From Streptomyces sp. CB02959 (GTDB lineage Bacteria > Actinomycetota > Actinomycetes > Streptomycetales > Streptomycetaceae), in assembly GCF_002803155.1 (NCBI RefSeq), contig NZ_NNBP01000036.1:29343-93342 (forward strand): 64,000 bases of DNA, given 5' to 3'. Position 1 is the stretch's first letter; each line of letters starts with the position of its first letter. Shown piece by piece: positions 49,840 to 57,873 of the stretch. A program made the position numbers and the translations under genes. The notes under the pieces are model-generated. The model did no database searches. It saw only the letters and a program-made list of their open reading frames with translations, and was not told the DNA's origin.

Positions 49840-49867
49840 CCTCCCGCTGACACCCGGCGCCCGACGA

Positions 49868-49903
49868 CAACGCCGCCGCCCCTGCCCGGGGGTGGCGGCG
49901 TTG
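49868..49903 (+). terminator. terminator after guaA
   Basis: 15-bp stem, 49868-49882 with 49889-49903 (one G:T pair), 6-nt loop, 29 bases after the stop codon. Confidence 0.8.
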
Positions 49904-49978
49904 CCGTTTCCGGGGCGGCGGCGGGCGGGGCGCGCCGGTGGCGGTGGTTGACGGCCGACGGGCCGGAGCGGAAGATAG

Positions 49979-49995
49979 TTTCCGTATTACGGCAA
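49979..49995. promoter_or_regulatory. 17-bp palindromic operator candidate
   Basis: tttccgtattacggcaa is a palindrome with one mismatch (centre T87; core CCGTA-T-TACGG exact), in an A/T-rich patch. A second inverted repeat, cggaa-6-ttccg, spans 49969-49984. Located 39-55 bases before ATG 50034 of the reductase. Confidence 0.55.
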
Positions 49996-50033
49996 TGAAT
50001 CTCCGCGATGTGGAAGTGAGTGGGTCGCGCGCT

Positions 50034-50921
50034 ATGAGCACCATCGGTTTCCTCGGCCTCGGCATCATGGGCAGCCCCATGGCGGTGAACCTCGCGAAGG
50101 CCGGGCACGCCGTGCTCGGCTGGAACCGCAGCCCCGGCAAGGCGAACGCGCTGGTCGCGGCGGGCGGCCGGGAGGCGACGTCGATCGCCGACGCGGTCCG
50201 GGACGCGGACGTCGTCATCACCATGGTCCCGGCGTCCCCGCATGTGGAGGCCATCGCCTACGGTCCCGAGGGGATCCTGGCCAACGCCAAGAGCGGCGCG
50301 CTGCTGATCGACATGTCCTCGATCACCCCGCAGACCTCCATCGACCTGGCCAAGAACGCCGCGGAGAAGGGCATCCGGGTCCTGGACGCGCCGGTCTCCG
50401 GTGGCGAGGCCGGTGCCATCGAGGCGGTCCTGTCGATCATGGTCGGTGGGCAGCAGGCCGACTTCGACGTCGCCAAGCCGATCTTCGAGGCGCTGGGCAA
50501 GACCATCGTGCTGTGCGGTCCGCACGGCTCGGGCCAGACGGTCAAGGCCGCCAACCAGCTGATCGTCGCGGTCAACATCCAGGCCTGCGCCGAAGCCGTG
50601 GTGTTCCTGGAGAAGTCCGGCGTCGACCTCGCCGCGGCCCTGGACGTCCTGGGCGGCGGCCTGGCCGGCTCCACCGTCCTGGCCCGCAAGGCCGACAACT
50701 TCAAGAACCGGGACTTCAAGCCCGGCTTCCGCATCGACCTGCACCACAAGGACATGGGCATCGTCACCGACGCCGCCCGCACCGTCGGCGCGGCCCTGCC
50801 CGTCGGCGCCACCGCGGCCCAGCTCATCGCCTCCGCGGTGGCCCGCGGCGACGGCGCACTCGACCACTCGGCGCTGCTCCGCGGCGTCGAACTGCTCAGC
50901 GGCTACCGGCACGAGCGGTAG
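50034..50921 (+). CDS. 2-hydroxy-3-oxopropionate (tartronate semialdehyde) reductase-like, beta-HAD family
   Basis: NAD(P)H-dependent reductase of the 3-hydroxyisobutyrate dehydrogenase family, 295 residues. Rossmann start TIGFLGLGIMGSPMAVNLAK, then signature DAPVSGGEAGAIEAVLSIMV, catalytic Lys in SGQTVKAANQLIVAVNIQAC and the C-terminal KDMGIVTDAARTVGAALPVG. The SGGEAGA and overall match favour GlxR/GarR-type tartronate-semialdehyde reductases, but glyoxylate carboligase is not beside it. ATG 50034 is used; ATG 49998 would add 12 residues and overlap the operator-like site. Upstream palindrome suggests specific control. The class II aldolase downstream may be in the same pathway. Confidence 0.88.
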   Translation: MSTIGFLGLGIMGSPMAVNLAKAGHAVLGWNRSPGKANALVAAGGREATSIADAVRDADVVITMVPASPHVEAIAYGPEGILANAKSGALLIDMSSITPQTSIDLAKNAAEKGIRVLDAPVSGGEAGAIEAVLSIMVGGQQADFDVAKPIFEALGKTIVLCGPHGSGQTVKAANQLIVAVNIQACAEAVVFLEKSGVDLAAALDVLGGGLAGSTVLARKADNFKNRDFKPGFRIDLHHKDMGIVTDAARTVGAALPVGATAAQLIASAVARGDGALDHSALLRGVELLSGYRHER

Positions 50922-51281
50922 CCCCGCCCCGGGACCCCAGTCCCGTACGGCCGCCGCCGGCCGCGTCAGCTTCGTGGCCATCGCCGGGCCCATCCGCCGC
51001 GGAAAGCCGGGGAGTTCGATCGCCAGCCGGGGGAGCCGGGCGCGCGACCAGCCGTAGGTGTGCGTGACGAGGGTCCGGGGGGCGGAGGGCGTGCGCGCGG
51101 GGGCGGTGCGGGCCGCGGCGGTTCGCCCCTGGCGCGGCATTTCCCCCGTGTTCTGTACGGTCATGCCCCTGGGGCGATGCCGCCGCGCGGTTTGTGACGG
51201 CGCGGGCCTGGCCTCCGAAGGAAGCGGAGGGTAGCTTCCGCCCGAGCGCCGTGAGCCGTACGCGCCAGGAGGAGAACCGCG
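50922..51281. other. intergenic region between reductase and aldolase
   Basis: 360 bases, G/C-rich. On the minus strand an ATG at 51164 opens a frame (MTVQNTGEMPRQGRTAAART) that never stops before running antisense through the reductase; it may be a decayed small gene or a shadow. No terminator found after the reductase. Confidence 0.35.
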
Positions 51282-52067
51282 ATGCCCGAGCCGACGCCGA
51301 TACCCATCGAGCAGTTGCAGTTCGCGATGCCGCCGACGCACGCCGGCGTCGAGGAGGAGCGGCGCCACCGCAAGGAGCGCCTGGTGGCGGCGTTGCGGCT
51401 GTTCGGGCGGTACGGGTTCGAAGAGGGCGTCTCGGGCCACATCACCGTGCGGGACCCGGAGTTCACCGACTGCTTCTGGGTCAATCCCTTCGGGGTGTCC
51501 TTCGCGCTGATGACCGTCAGCGATCTGATCCTGGTCAACGCCGAGGGGAAGGTCGTCGAGGGCCGCCACCACGTCAACCAGGCCGCGTTCACCCTCCACG
51601 CGCAGGTCCACCGGGCCCGCCCGGACGTCGTCGCCGTCGCCCACAGCCACTCCACCTACGGCCGTGCGCTCTCCGCCCTCGGGGAACTGCTGGACCCGAT
51701 CACCCAGGACGTCTGCGCGTTCTACGAGGACCACGCGCTCTACGACGCCTATACGGGCGTGGTGGTGGACGAGGAGGAGGGGCGCCGGATCGCCGCCGCG
51801 CTCGGCCCGCACAAGGCCGTGATCCTGCGCAACCACGGGCTGCTGACGGTCGGCGACTCGGTCGACGCGGCGGTCTGGTGGTTCCTCACGATGGAGCGCT
51901 GCTGCCAGGTGCAACTGGCGGCGAAGGCGGCCGGCAAGCCGGTGCCGATCGCCCATCAGGACGCGGTGCGCACCCGGGAGCAACTGGGCACCGACCTGGT
52001 CGCGTGGATCAACTACCAGCCGCTGTACCAGCAGATCGCGCGGCGCGAACCGGAGATGTTCGGCTAG
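51282..52067 (+). CDS. class II aldolase/adducin family protein
   Basis: 261 residues, zinc-dependent aldolase-like fold as in fuculose-1-phosphate aldolase. Metal-binding histidines are in VAVAHSHSTYGRALSALGEL and the late His in ILRNHGLLTVGDSVDAAVWW; GHITVRDPEFTDCFWVNPFG is the family's early block. ATG 51282 has AGGAGGAGAACCGCG upstream. Enzymatic substrate is not certain; similar proteins in actinobacteria are annotated only by family. 360 bases downstream of the reductase on the same strand. Confidence 0.85.
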   Translation: MPEPTPIPIEQLQFAMPPTHAGVEEERRHRKERLVAALRLFGRYGFEEGVSGHITVRDPEFTDCFWVNPFGVSFALMTVSDLILVNAEGKVVEGRHHVNQAAFTLHAQVHRARPDVVAVAHSHSTYGRALSALGELLDPITQDVCAFYEDHALYDAYTGVVVDEEEGRRIAAALGPHKAVILRNHGLLTVGDSVDAAVWWFLTMERCCQVQLAAKAAGKPVPIAHQDAVRTREQLGTDLVAWINYQPLYQQIARREPEMFG

Positions 52068-52138
52068 GCGGAGCTGGTGCGACGGCGGGGCGGCGCCCCG
52101 CCGTCCACCGGGCCCGCGCGGCACCGCCCCCCCGTGCG

Positions 52139-52897
52139 TCACTTCTGCGGGAACAGCTTCAGGAACGGGTCCGCGGCGGCCGCCAGCCCGCGGCTGAACG
52201 GCGCGTCGAAGTCCCAGACCAGGAAGAGCAGGAAGGCGATCAGCGCGCTGAACAGGCCCGCCATCAGCATCTCCCGCCCCGAACGCCGGATCTGGAGCGT
52301 GTACATCACCCCGATGGAGATCACGCCGCCGGCGATCAGCCCGAACCACACCACCCCCGGAAGCGTCGAATCCGCCGCGTCCGAACGGGCCATCCGGGCA
52401 CTGTCCGCGGCCGCCACCTGATCGATGAGCGGCTGGTAGGACTCCCGCTCGAAGTCGTCCCGGGGGTGGTAGTCCGTGACATCGGCACGGACCTTCCCCA
52501 GCAGGTCGGCACCGTGCTGGGTGAGCTCCCCGCGCTCGGCCATCACCGGCCATTCCTTGTGGACGACGTAGCCGACGTAGGAGTCGACGTCCGCGCGGAC
52601 GGTGTCCCGTACGGGCGCCGGCCAGGCCCGGACCCGCTCGCTGACCTCGTGCAGCGCCTGCGCCTCGACCCGCACGGTGTCCTCGGCGGTGCTCCTGGCC
52701 TCCCAGACACCGGCGATGGCCAGGCCCAGCACGATCGCGTAGACCACCCCCACCATCATCGTCAGGTACTCGATCACATCGGGCGTCTCGGACGGGTCGT
52801 CGTCCTCGCCGATCCGGCGCTCCTTGAGGACGGTGATGGTCAGGACGACGCCGCAGACCGCGGCCATGGCGATGGTCAGAACCAGCCATTGCGACAT
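52139..52897 (-). CDS. DUF4239 (bestrophin-like) membrane protein
   Basis: 252 residues. Helix 1 (WLVLTIAMAAVCGVVLTITV), a second (TMMVGVVYAIVLGLAIAGVW), a long soluble helical region (RSTAEDTVRVEAQALHEVSE), then two C-terminal helices (VWFGLIAGGVISIGVMYTL, LMAGLFSALIAFLLFLVWDF). This layout matches the DUF4239 family, distantly like bestrophin channels. Converges with the aldolase (71 bases). Physiological role unknown. Confidence 0.8.
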   Translation of the reverse strand: MSQWLVLTIAMAAVCGVVLTITVLKERRIGEDDDPSETPDVIEYLTMMVGVVYAIVLGLAIAGVWEARSTAEDTVRVEAQALHEVSERVRAWPAPVRDTVRADVDSYVGYVVHKEWPVMAERGELTQHGADLLGKVRADVTDYHPRDDFERESYQPLIDQVAAADSARMARSDAADSTLPGVVWFGLIAGGVISIGVMYTLQIRRSGREMLMAGLFSALIAFLLFLVWDFDAPFSRGLAAAADPFLKLFPQK

Positions 52898-52906
52898 GGG
52901 GACCTC

Positions 52907-53551
52907 CTACGAGGAACCGCGTCCGGCGGAACGGGACGCGGAGCGCGAACGGGGACGGAGCGCGACACCGGCCAGCACCGCCGGAGTGGTGACCAGCAGC
53001 GTCCGGGTCACCACGGAGCGCCCGTGGTGCGGCTGGGGACGGGGCGCCGAGTAGCCGAGCGGGCGCGCGGGGGTCGGGAGCGCCAGGGGCGCCGCGGGCC
53101 GCGGCGTGGGCGGCGGCGGGGGTGGCGGTGCGCGGTGGACGGGCGGCGCCGCGGGCGACGGCCGGGGCGCGGGGGCGCGGGCCGGGGAGTGCCGCGGCTG
53201 GGGGCGCGGCGCCGCGGTCCGCGGGGGCGGCGGGACCGGCGTGGGCGTGGGACGGGGCGGCGGCGTGGGTTTGGTGCAGGGGATGTGCCAGCCGGGCGGC
53301 ACGGGGAAATCGGTGGGCAGGTGGACGGGGGGCGCGGTGCCGGCGTAGGCGCAGTTGTCGCCGGACGGCCGCTTCAGGGGCCCGGAACGGGCGGCCGCGG
53401 GCGGGGACGCGACCAGGGCCACGGCGGCCGCCAGCGTCGAGGCCGCGGCCAGCGCCAGCGCCGCGACCCGGGCCAGGGTGGCGAACGGGAGCCGGGCCCG
53501 GCGCCGGGCGGCACCGACGTCGTCTCGGGAGGATTCGTGTATCTCGCGCAC
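52907..53551 (-). CDS. Pro-rich membrane/secreted protein, function unknown
   Basis: About 214 residues. Basic N terminus, a hydrophobic segment (LARVAALALAAASTLAAAVA) as signal or anchor, a short Cys-containing part (NCAYAGTAPPVHLPTDFPVP ... PC), then an extended Pro/Thr/Arg/Ala tract (about 95-185) and a second hydrophobic stretch (TLLVTTPAVLAGVALRPRSR). Nine bases separate it from the DUF4239 gene, so they likely form an operon. GTG 53551 is a weakly supported start (no ribosome site). No domain recognised; real gene status moderately sure because the frame keeps a signal-like segment and two Cys. Confidence 0.55.
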   Translation of the reverse strand: MREIHESSRDDVGAARRRARLPFATLARVAALALAAASTLAAAVALVASPPAAARSGPLKRPSGDNCAYAGTAPPVHLPTDFPVPPGWHIPCTKPTPPPRPTPTPVPPPPRTAAPRPQPRHSPARAPAPRPSPAAPPVHRAPPPPPPPTPRPAAPLALPTPARPLGYSAPRPQPHHGRSVVTRTLLVTTPAVLAGVALRPRSRSASRSAGRGSS

Positions 53552-53807
53552 GGCGGGAAGCTTGCGCAGCGTCCGGGCCGCGCAGCCTTCGACCGGCGGC
53601 GATTCGCCCGAACGGGGGAAGCGCGGGCAGGTGTGTCCGGGCGCCGTGCGGGCCGCCGGGACACCGGGCGCACAGGTGAGCGTCAACCTGCCGCCACCGA
53701 AAGGGACTTCCCTGACCAGGGCGATTGCCGGCCGGACCGGGTGCCTGGGGCACAATTCCCGTCTGAGGACGAGAAGTTGATACAAGCGGCGGCGGGGCGG
53801 TACGGAC

Positions 53808-55112
53808 GTGTCGGTGGAATCGGCAAGCACAGTGGCCGGTAGGGGCGAGCCGGGAGGCGGCGGAACGCCCGGCGACGGCGGCGGCGCGTGCCGGTGCGGC
53901 CAGTGCCCGCACGGCGCCCGCGAGGGGCACCGGCAGGCGCTCGCCGCGTTTGTCGCGCTCCGGGAGAACTTCGCCGCCGGGCGCGGCGTGCCGGCCGGGC
54001 TGGCGCACTCCGTCGGCGCCGCCCGGCAGTGGGTGTCCGACGAACTGACCCTGTCCGCCCGGCTGCTGGCCGAGCGCGGCGTCGCCGAGGGCGCCTCCTG
54101 GCCGGTGGCGGTCCGCCGGCGCACCGTGGCCGCGGTGTGGGCCGGGGTGCTCGCGCTGCTGCTGGGGCAGGCGCTGACCGCCGTCGGCACCGGCTGGACG
54201 GCGGGCCGCACGGCCGCGCTGGCCGCGGCCGCCGTCCTGGCCCTCGCGGTGACGGTGACCGCCTGGCTCCACCGCGAACAGGGCGGCGCACTCGGTCCGT
54301 TGATCGGCGAGGACCGCCGGCTGTCCACCTCCCGCGCGGTCGCCGCGGCCTGGGTGGCGGCGGTGCTCTACGCCGTCCTCACCCTGGCCGTCCAACTGGC
54401 TGTCGGGGTCGGCCCGGACGCCCGGCGGCGCCTGCTCTCCGGGCTCGGCCTGGTCCCCTCGGGCGGGCTGCTGGCCATACTGGCCATCGGCTGCGGGGTG
54501 GCGGTGCTGGCCTACGGGATGACCGCCGGACGGGTCCGGTCCGGGCGGGTGCAGAAGATCCCGGCGGACCGGCCCCGGGCCACCGACCTGCTGGCGGACG
54601 ACGCCGGTCGCGGCAGCTTCGCCGACGCGCAGTACGTGCTGGTGAACGCGGCCGTGCTGGCCTTCGCGCTGGTGCGGCTGGCCACCGACCCGGCCCGACT
54701 GCCGGCGCTGCCCTGGGTGTTGGTCGTCCTGGCGGCGCTCTCCGGAGTGACGTACCTGGCGGGCAAGGCCGTCGCCGGGGGCCGGCCGGTGATCCTCTCC
54801 GTCGTACGCGCCCGGGAACTGGGCGATCTCGCCGCGCCGATCCGCACCGGCGACGACATCGAGATCCGCGGCGCCGGCTTCGTCCCGCCCGGCGCGGGCA
54901 CCCCGGACCGGCTGGCCCGTACGGTCGTGCGGATCGGTGGGGTGCACGTGCCGGTGCCGCTGGTCCCGGTGCCCGGCGGCTTCGCCAACCCGACGGACGG
55001 GGTGCTGACGGTGCCGGTGCCCGTCGACGTGGAGCCGGGCCCCGTGGAGGTCCGGGTGATCACGGCGGCCGGGGCGGAGACGCGCGGCTACCGCATCGAC
55101 GTCCAGGACTGA
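53808..55112 (+). CDS. membrane protein with IPT/TIG-like C-terminal domain, function unknown
   Basis: 434 residues. N terminus has CRCGQCPHG followed by a helical region; about six hydrophobic helices follow (VWAGVLALLLGQALTAVGTG, AAAAVLALAVTVTAWLHRE, LLAILAIGCGVAVLAYGMTA, VLVNAAVLAFALVRLA, WVLVVLAALSGVTYLAGKA). The C-terminal about 90 residues (DDIEIRGAGFVPPGAGTPDR, VVRIGGVHVPVPLVPVPGGF, VEVRVITAAGAETRGYRIDV) look like an immunoglobulin-type IPT/TIG fold. Start GTG 53808 lacks a strong ribosome site. Divergent from the Pro-rich gene. No function assigned. Confidence 0.7.
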   Translation: MSVESASTVAGRGEPGGGGTPGDGGGACRCGQCPHGAREGHRQALAAFVALRENFAAGRGVPAGLAHSVGAARQWVSDELTLSARLLAERGVAEGASWPVAVRRRTVAAVWAGVLALLLGQALTAVGTGWTAGRTAALAAAAVLALAVTVTAWLHREQGGALGPLIGEDRRLSTSRAVAAAWVAAVLYAVLTLAVQLAVGVGPDARRRLLSGLGLVPSGGLLAILAIGCGVAVLAYGMTAGRVRSGRVQKIPADRPRATDLLADDAGRGSFADAQYVLVNAAVLAFALVRLATDPARLPALPWVLVVLAALSGVTYLAGKAVAGGRPVILSVVRARELGDLAAPIRTGDDIEIRGAGFVPPGAGTPDRLARTVVRIGGVHVPVPLVPVPGGFANPTDGVLTVPVPVDVEPGPVEVRVITAAGAETRGYRIDVQD

Positions 55113-55331
55113 ACGCGCCGCACCCGCGGCGGGAGCGACGGCCGGGCGGCCACGGCCGTCAATGTCCCGGCAAAGGGCGACAACCGGCGCCGTGACGGCC
55201 GACCGCGCGGACAGCGGGCGGTCCGGCGGCCGACGGGGGGAATCTCGCGCGTTGGTGCGTACACATCTCGCCAAGCCGTGCGGGCGACGGCACAATCGTG
55301 CGCTCCCGGTGGCAACGGAGAGGCGGACGTC

Positions 55332-55865
55332 ATGGCTCACGCACACCGCACACGCCCGGTCGACGTGGGCGGTGCCCGGAGCGGCGGGCTCCAGGCCGGG
55401 CCGGCGCGCCACGCACTGCTTCCGCTGCGGCTCTTCCTGGGCGGCACCTTCCTCTACGCGGGACTACGGAAACTGACCGACCCGACCTTCCTGGCCGCCG
55501 GCGGAAAGGGGTCGTTGGGCGAGCTGCTGCGGCAGGTGCACGACACCGCGGCGCTGCCGCAGCTGCTGGACCTGGCCCAGCGCAGCCCGGTGGCCTTCGG
55601 CTATGCGATCGTCGGCGGTGAAGTGCTGGTCGGCATCGGCACGCTGCTGGGGCTGCTGGGGCGGCTGGCGGCCTTCGGCGGCGCACTGATCTCGCTGACC
55701 CTCTGGCTCACCGTGAGCTGGCCCGCCACCCCCTACTACTACGGCAACGACCTTGCCTACCTGATGGCTTGGACGCCGCTGGTACTGGCCGGTGCGCCCG
55801 GCTTCTCGCTGGACGCGGCGCTGGCCAACCGCCGCGAGCGGCACGGGACGCAGCTCTACGGGTGA
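55332..55865 (+). CDS. DoxX-family membrane protein
   Basis: 177 residues with four hydrophobic helices of the DoxX type: LLPLRLFLGGTFLYAGLRKL, SPVAFGYAIVGGEVLVGIGT, LLGRLAAFGGALISLTLWLT and AYLMAWTPLVLAGAPGFSLD. The family includes quinone-linked and thiosulfate oxidation proteins and many of unknown role. ATG 55332 has GGAGAGG upstream. Converges with the small membrane protein at 55902. Confidence 0.85.
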   Translation: MAHAHRTRPVDVGGARSGGLQAGPARHALLPLRLFLGGTFLYAGLRKLTDPTFLAAGGKGSLGELLRQVHDTAALPQLLDLAQRSPVAFGYAIVGGEVLVGIGTLLGLLGRLAAFGGALISLTLWLTVSWPATPYYYGNDLAYLMAWTPLVLAGAPGFSLDAALANRRERHGTQLYG

Positions 55866-55901
55866 GCCCCGCGCGGGGCCGCCGGCCGCCCCACCTGCCG
55901 G

Positions 55902-56126
55902 TCATGACGGATGCCGGGGCGGGGCGTCCCGTTGGTGGTGGCGCCGGACCGTGGCCCAGACGGCGGTGGTGATCCCCGCGAGCAGCAGACCGGCCGGGAT
56001 GGCGAGGAACAGCCAGGGGCCGGGGGCGTGCCAGCGCCCCAGGGCGTCGAGGCCGTAGCCGGTGCCGACGGCGAGGGCGGCGGCGCCGGTGATCAGACGG
56101 CCGGGTTCGAAGGGGTGGCGCTTCAC
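55902..56126 (-). CDS. small two-helix membrane protein, cotranslated with PspC/LiaF-like protein
   Basis: 74 residues: FEPGRLITGAAALAVGTGYG, then APGPWLFLAIPAGLLLAGIT, and a basic tail. GTG 56126 overlaps the upstream stop (GTGA) and has GGGAG 7 bases before it. Function unknown, but strict coupling to the PspC protein suggests a shared envelope role. Confidence 0.75.
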   Translation of the reverse strand: MKRHPFEPGRLITGAAALAVGTGYGLDALGRWHAPGPWLFLAIPAGLLLAGITTAVWATVRRHHQRDAPPRHPS

Positions 56127-57544
56127 TGGGGGGCTCCCTGGGGGGTCGGGGCCGGGGGCGTGGCGGAAGAGGGCACCGGAGGCGCCCGCCGGACGTCGAT
56201 CTGGCCGGCGCCGACCTTGAGGTCCAGCTCCAGCGTGCCGCGCGGCTGCTCGCCCTTCTTGAGGCCCTCGGCGGGCAGCGTGACCTGCCGCTCGCGGTGG
56301 CCGGCGATGATCTCCACGTCGTTGGCCGCGTCGCCCGGCAGTTGGATGTCGCCGACGCCGAGCGAGAGGCGGAGGGTGACGGTGGCGCCCTGCGGAAGCG
56401 TCACCTGGAGTCGCCCGGCGCCGACGTCGGCGCCGGTGCGGACCGTGGTGCCGGGCTGCAGGGCGAGTCGGTCGAGGTCCAGCCGGCCCTCCCCGGAGCC
56501 GACCGCGTAGTGCGGCTGGACGGCGGCGACGGTGGCGGGGGCCCAGGTGCGGCGCTGCCAGTCGGCGGTGACGTTGGCGGGCAGCGCCGTCGCGCCGGCC
56601 AGCAGCGCGGCCGTCAGCACCATCATGAAGACCGTGCCGCCGCCGGTGCGCCCCAGCCAGGCGCTGAGCACCAGGCCCAGTCCGAAGACGACCAGCGCGC
56701 AGGCCAGGCCCGCCTGGAGGGACGGGGCCAGCGCGGCGTGCCGGGAGACGGACAGTGCGGTGCCGGCGCCCGCCAGGACGGCCAGCAGGAACGTGCGGCC
56801 GCCTATCCCCCGGCCGGGGCGGACCGGCCGGAGCGGGGCGAGGGGGCGCGGGGCGGCCGCGGCGCCGGGGGGTCGACTGCCGTGCGGGCGGGGGCCGTCG
56901 GACACGCCGTGGGCGTGGGTGGCGTCGTAGGTGATCTCCAGCCGGGTGTCCTCCGGGCCCCAGAGGTAGCCCCGGGAGAGCAGCGCCTCCGTGCGCGGAT
57001 CGCGCCACCAGGAAGGGGTGTTGGGCGCCGGGGGCGCGGTGGCCTCCGGCGGGGCGTCGGCGACCGCCTGGGCGGTGGCGGCGTCCACGGACTCCAGGCC
57101 CTCGGCCTGGGCGCGGCGGCGCTGCCGCGACCAGTAGACGGCGCCGGCCACGGCCAGCGTCACCATGATCGCGAAGGACATCATGCTGCCCTTGCCGAGC
57201 GTGGTCAGGAACAGCGCGCAGCCGGCCAGCGCGCACAGCAGGGCCGTCAGCGCCGAGCCCTCGACGCGGCCGGACAGCAGCCGGCGGCCCTCGTTCTCCT
57301 CCTCGCCGTCGAGCGGGACGAGCAGCCACGCGAAGCCGTAGAAGATCAGGCCGAGGCCGCCGATCGACAGCACGGCGAGCACGACCCGGAAGATCACCGG
57401 ATCGATGTCCCACTGCCGGCCCAGGCCGCCGCACACGCCCGCGACGACCTTGTGCCGCCGGCTGCGGCGCAGCGCGGCGCGCGGCGGGGTGGGGCCGGCG
57501 GGGTCGGAGGCCGCCGGCTCCGCGGCGGGAGGTGCATCGTTCAT
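56123..57544 (-). CDS. PspC-domain membrane protein with LiaF-like C-terminal region
   Basis: 473 residues. PspC domain about 27-85 (RRHKVVAGVCGGLGRQWDID, GLGLIFYGFAWLLVPL), several further helices (LTALLCALAGCALFLTTLGK, GTALSV.., ACALVVFGLGLVLSAWLGR, VFMMVLTAALLAGATALPA), and a C-terminal beta-rich part with repeating short strands (GRLDLDRLALQPGTTVRTGA, GRLQVTLPQGATVTLRLSLG, GDIQLPGDAANDVEIIAGHR) like the LiaF/toast-rack fold. LiaF proteins restrain the kinase LiaS; a PspC-kinase (60168-61499) is encoded 4 kb away, so this could be its brake. Inference from domains. Divergent from the Ser/Thr kinase. Confidence 0.83.
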   Translation of the reverse strand: MNDAPPAAEPAASDPAGPTPPRAALRRSRRHKVVAGVCGGLGRQWDIDPVIFRVVLAVLSIGGLGLIFYGFAWLLVPLDGEEENEGRRLLSGRVEGSALTALLCALAGCALFLTTLGKGSMMSFAIMVTLAVAGAVYWSRQRRRAQAEGLESVDAATAQAVADAPPEATAPPAPNTPSWWRDPRTEALLSRGYLWGPEDTRLEITYDATHAHGVSDGPRPHGSRPPGAAAAPRPLAPLRPVRPGRGIGGRTFLLAVLAGAGTALSVSRHAALAPSLQAGLACALVVFGLGLVLSAWLGRTGGGTVFMMVLTAALLAGATALPANVTADWQRRTWAPATVAAVQPHYAVGSGEGRLDLDRLALQPGTTVRTGADVGAGRLQVTLPQGATVTLRLSLGVGDIQLPGDAANDVEIIAGHRERQVTLPAEGLKKGEQPRGTLELDLKVGAGQIDVRRAPPVPSSATPPAPTPQGAPQ

Positions 57545-57873
57545 GGAGCCATGGTGACAAGCGCGGCGGGGTCGCGGTATCGGTGAAAACCCTGGCTGAT
57601 CCCTGAGATCCCCCGAGGCGACCCTGAGGTCTCCCCGATGCCTCCCGTGGGCCGTCGCGAAGGCCGTCGCGAGGGCCGCCACGGGGGCGGGGCAGGAGGG
57701 GCATTGCGGGTCGCGGAGCGGCGCCATGAGCCCGGGAACGGGCCGCGAATGCCCCTCGCGCGGGGATTTGCGCCGGAAAAAGACTCGTCGCGGCGGTGGC
57801 CGGAGGTCTTTTCCGCCCTGCTGAAGACTATCGTTGCGCCCTGAATACGTACGGGTTTCCGGAGGGGCGAGCG
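57545..57873. other. divergent intergenic region, PspC protein and Ser/Thr kinase
   Basis: About 330 bases. A short duplication (ggccgtcgcgaaggccgtcg, about 57650-57670) lies in the middle. TATCGT (57829-57834) is a possible -10 for the kinase. No gene recognised. Confidence 0.4.

Noticed and set aside
50930..51164. Minus-strand frame starting MTVQNTGEMPRQGRTAAART
   Set aside because: Has some gene-like residues (YGWSRARLPRLAIELPGF) but no stop before entering the antisense of the reductase and only a weak ribosome site. Could be a decayed small gene; not supported enough.
49656..55412. Very long minus-strand open frame (over 1900 codons)
   Set aside because: It runs antisense to several clear genes, has no recognisable domain over most of its length and no start signal. 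It includes the real Pro-rich gene at 52907-53551 in the same frame, but the rest is a G/C-bias shadow.
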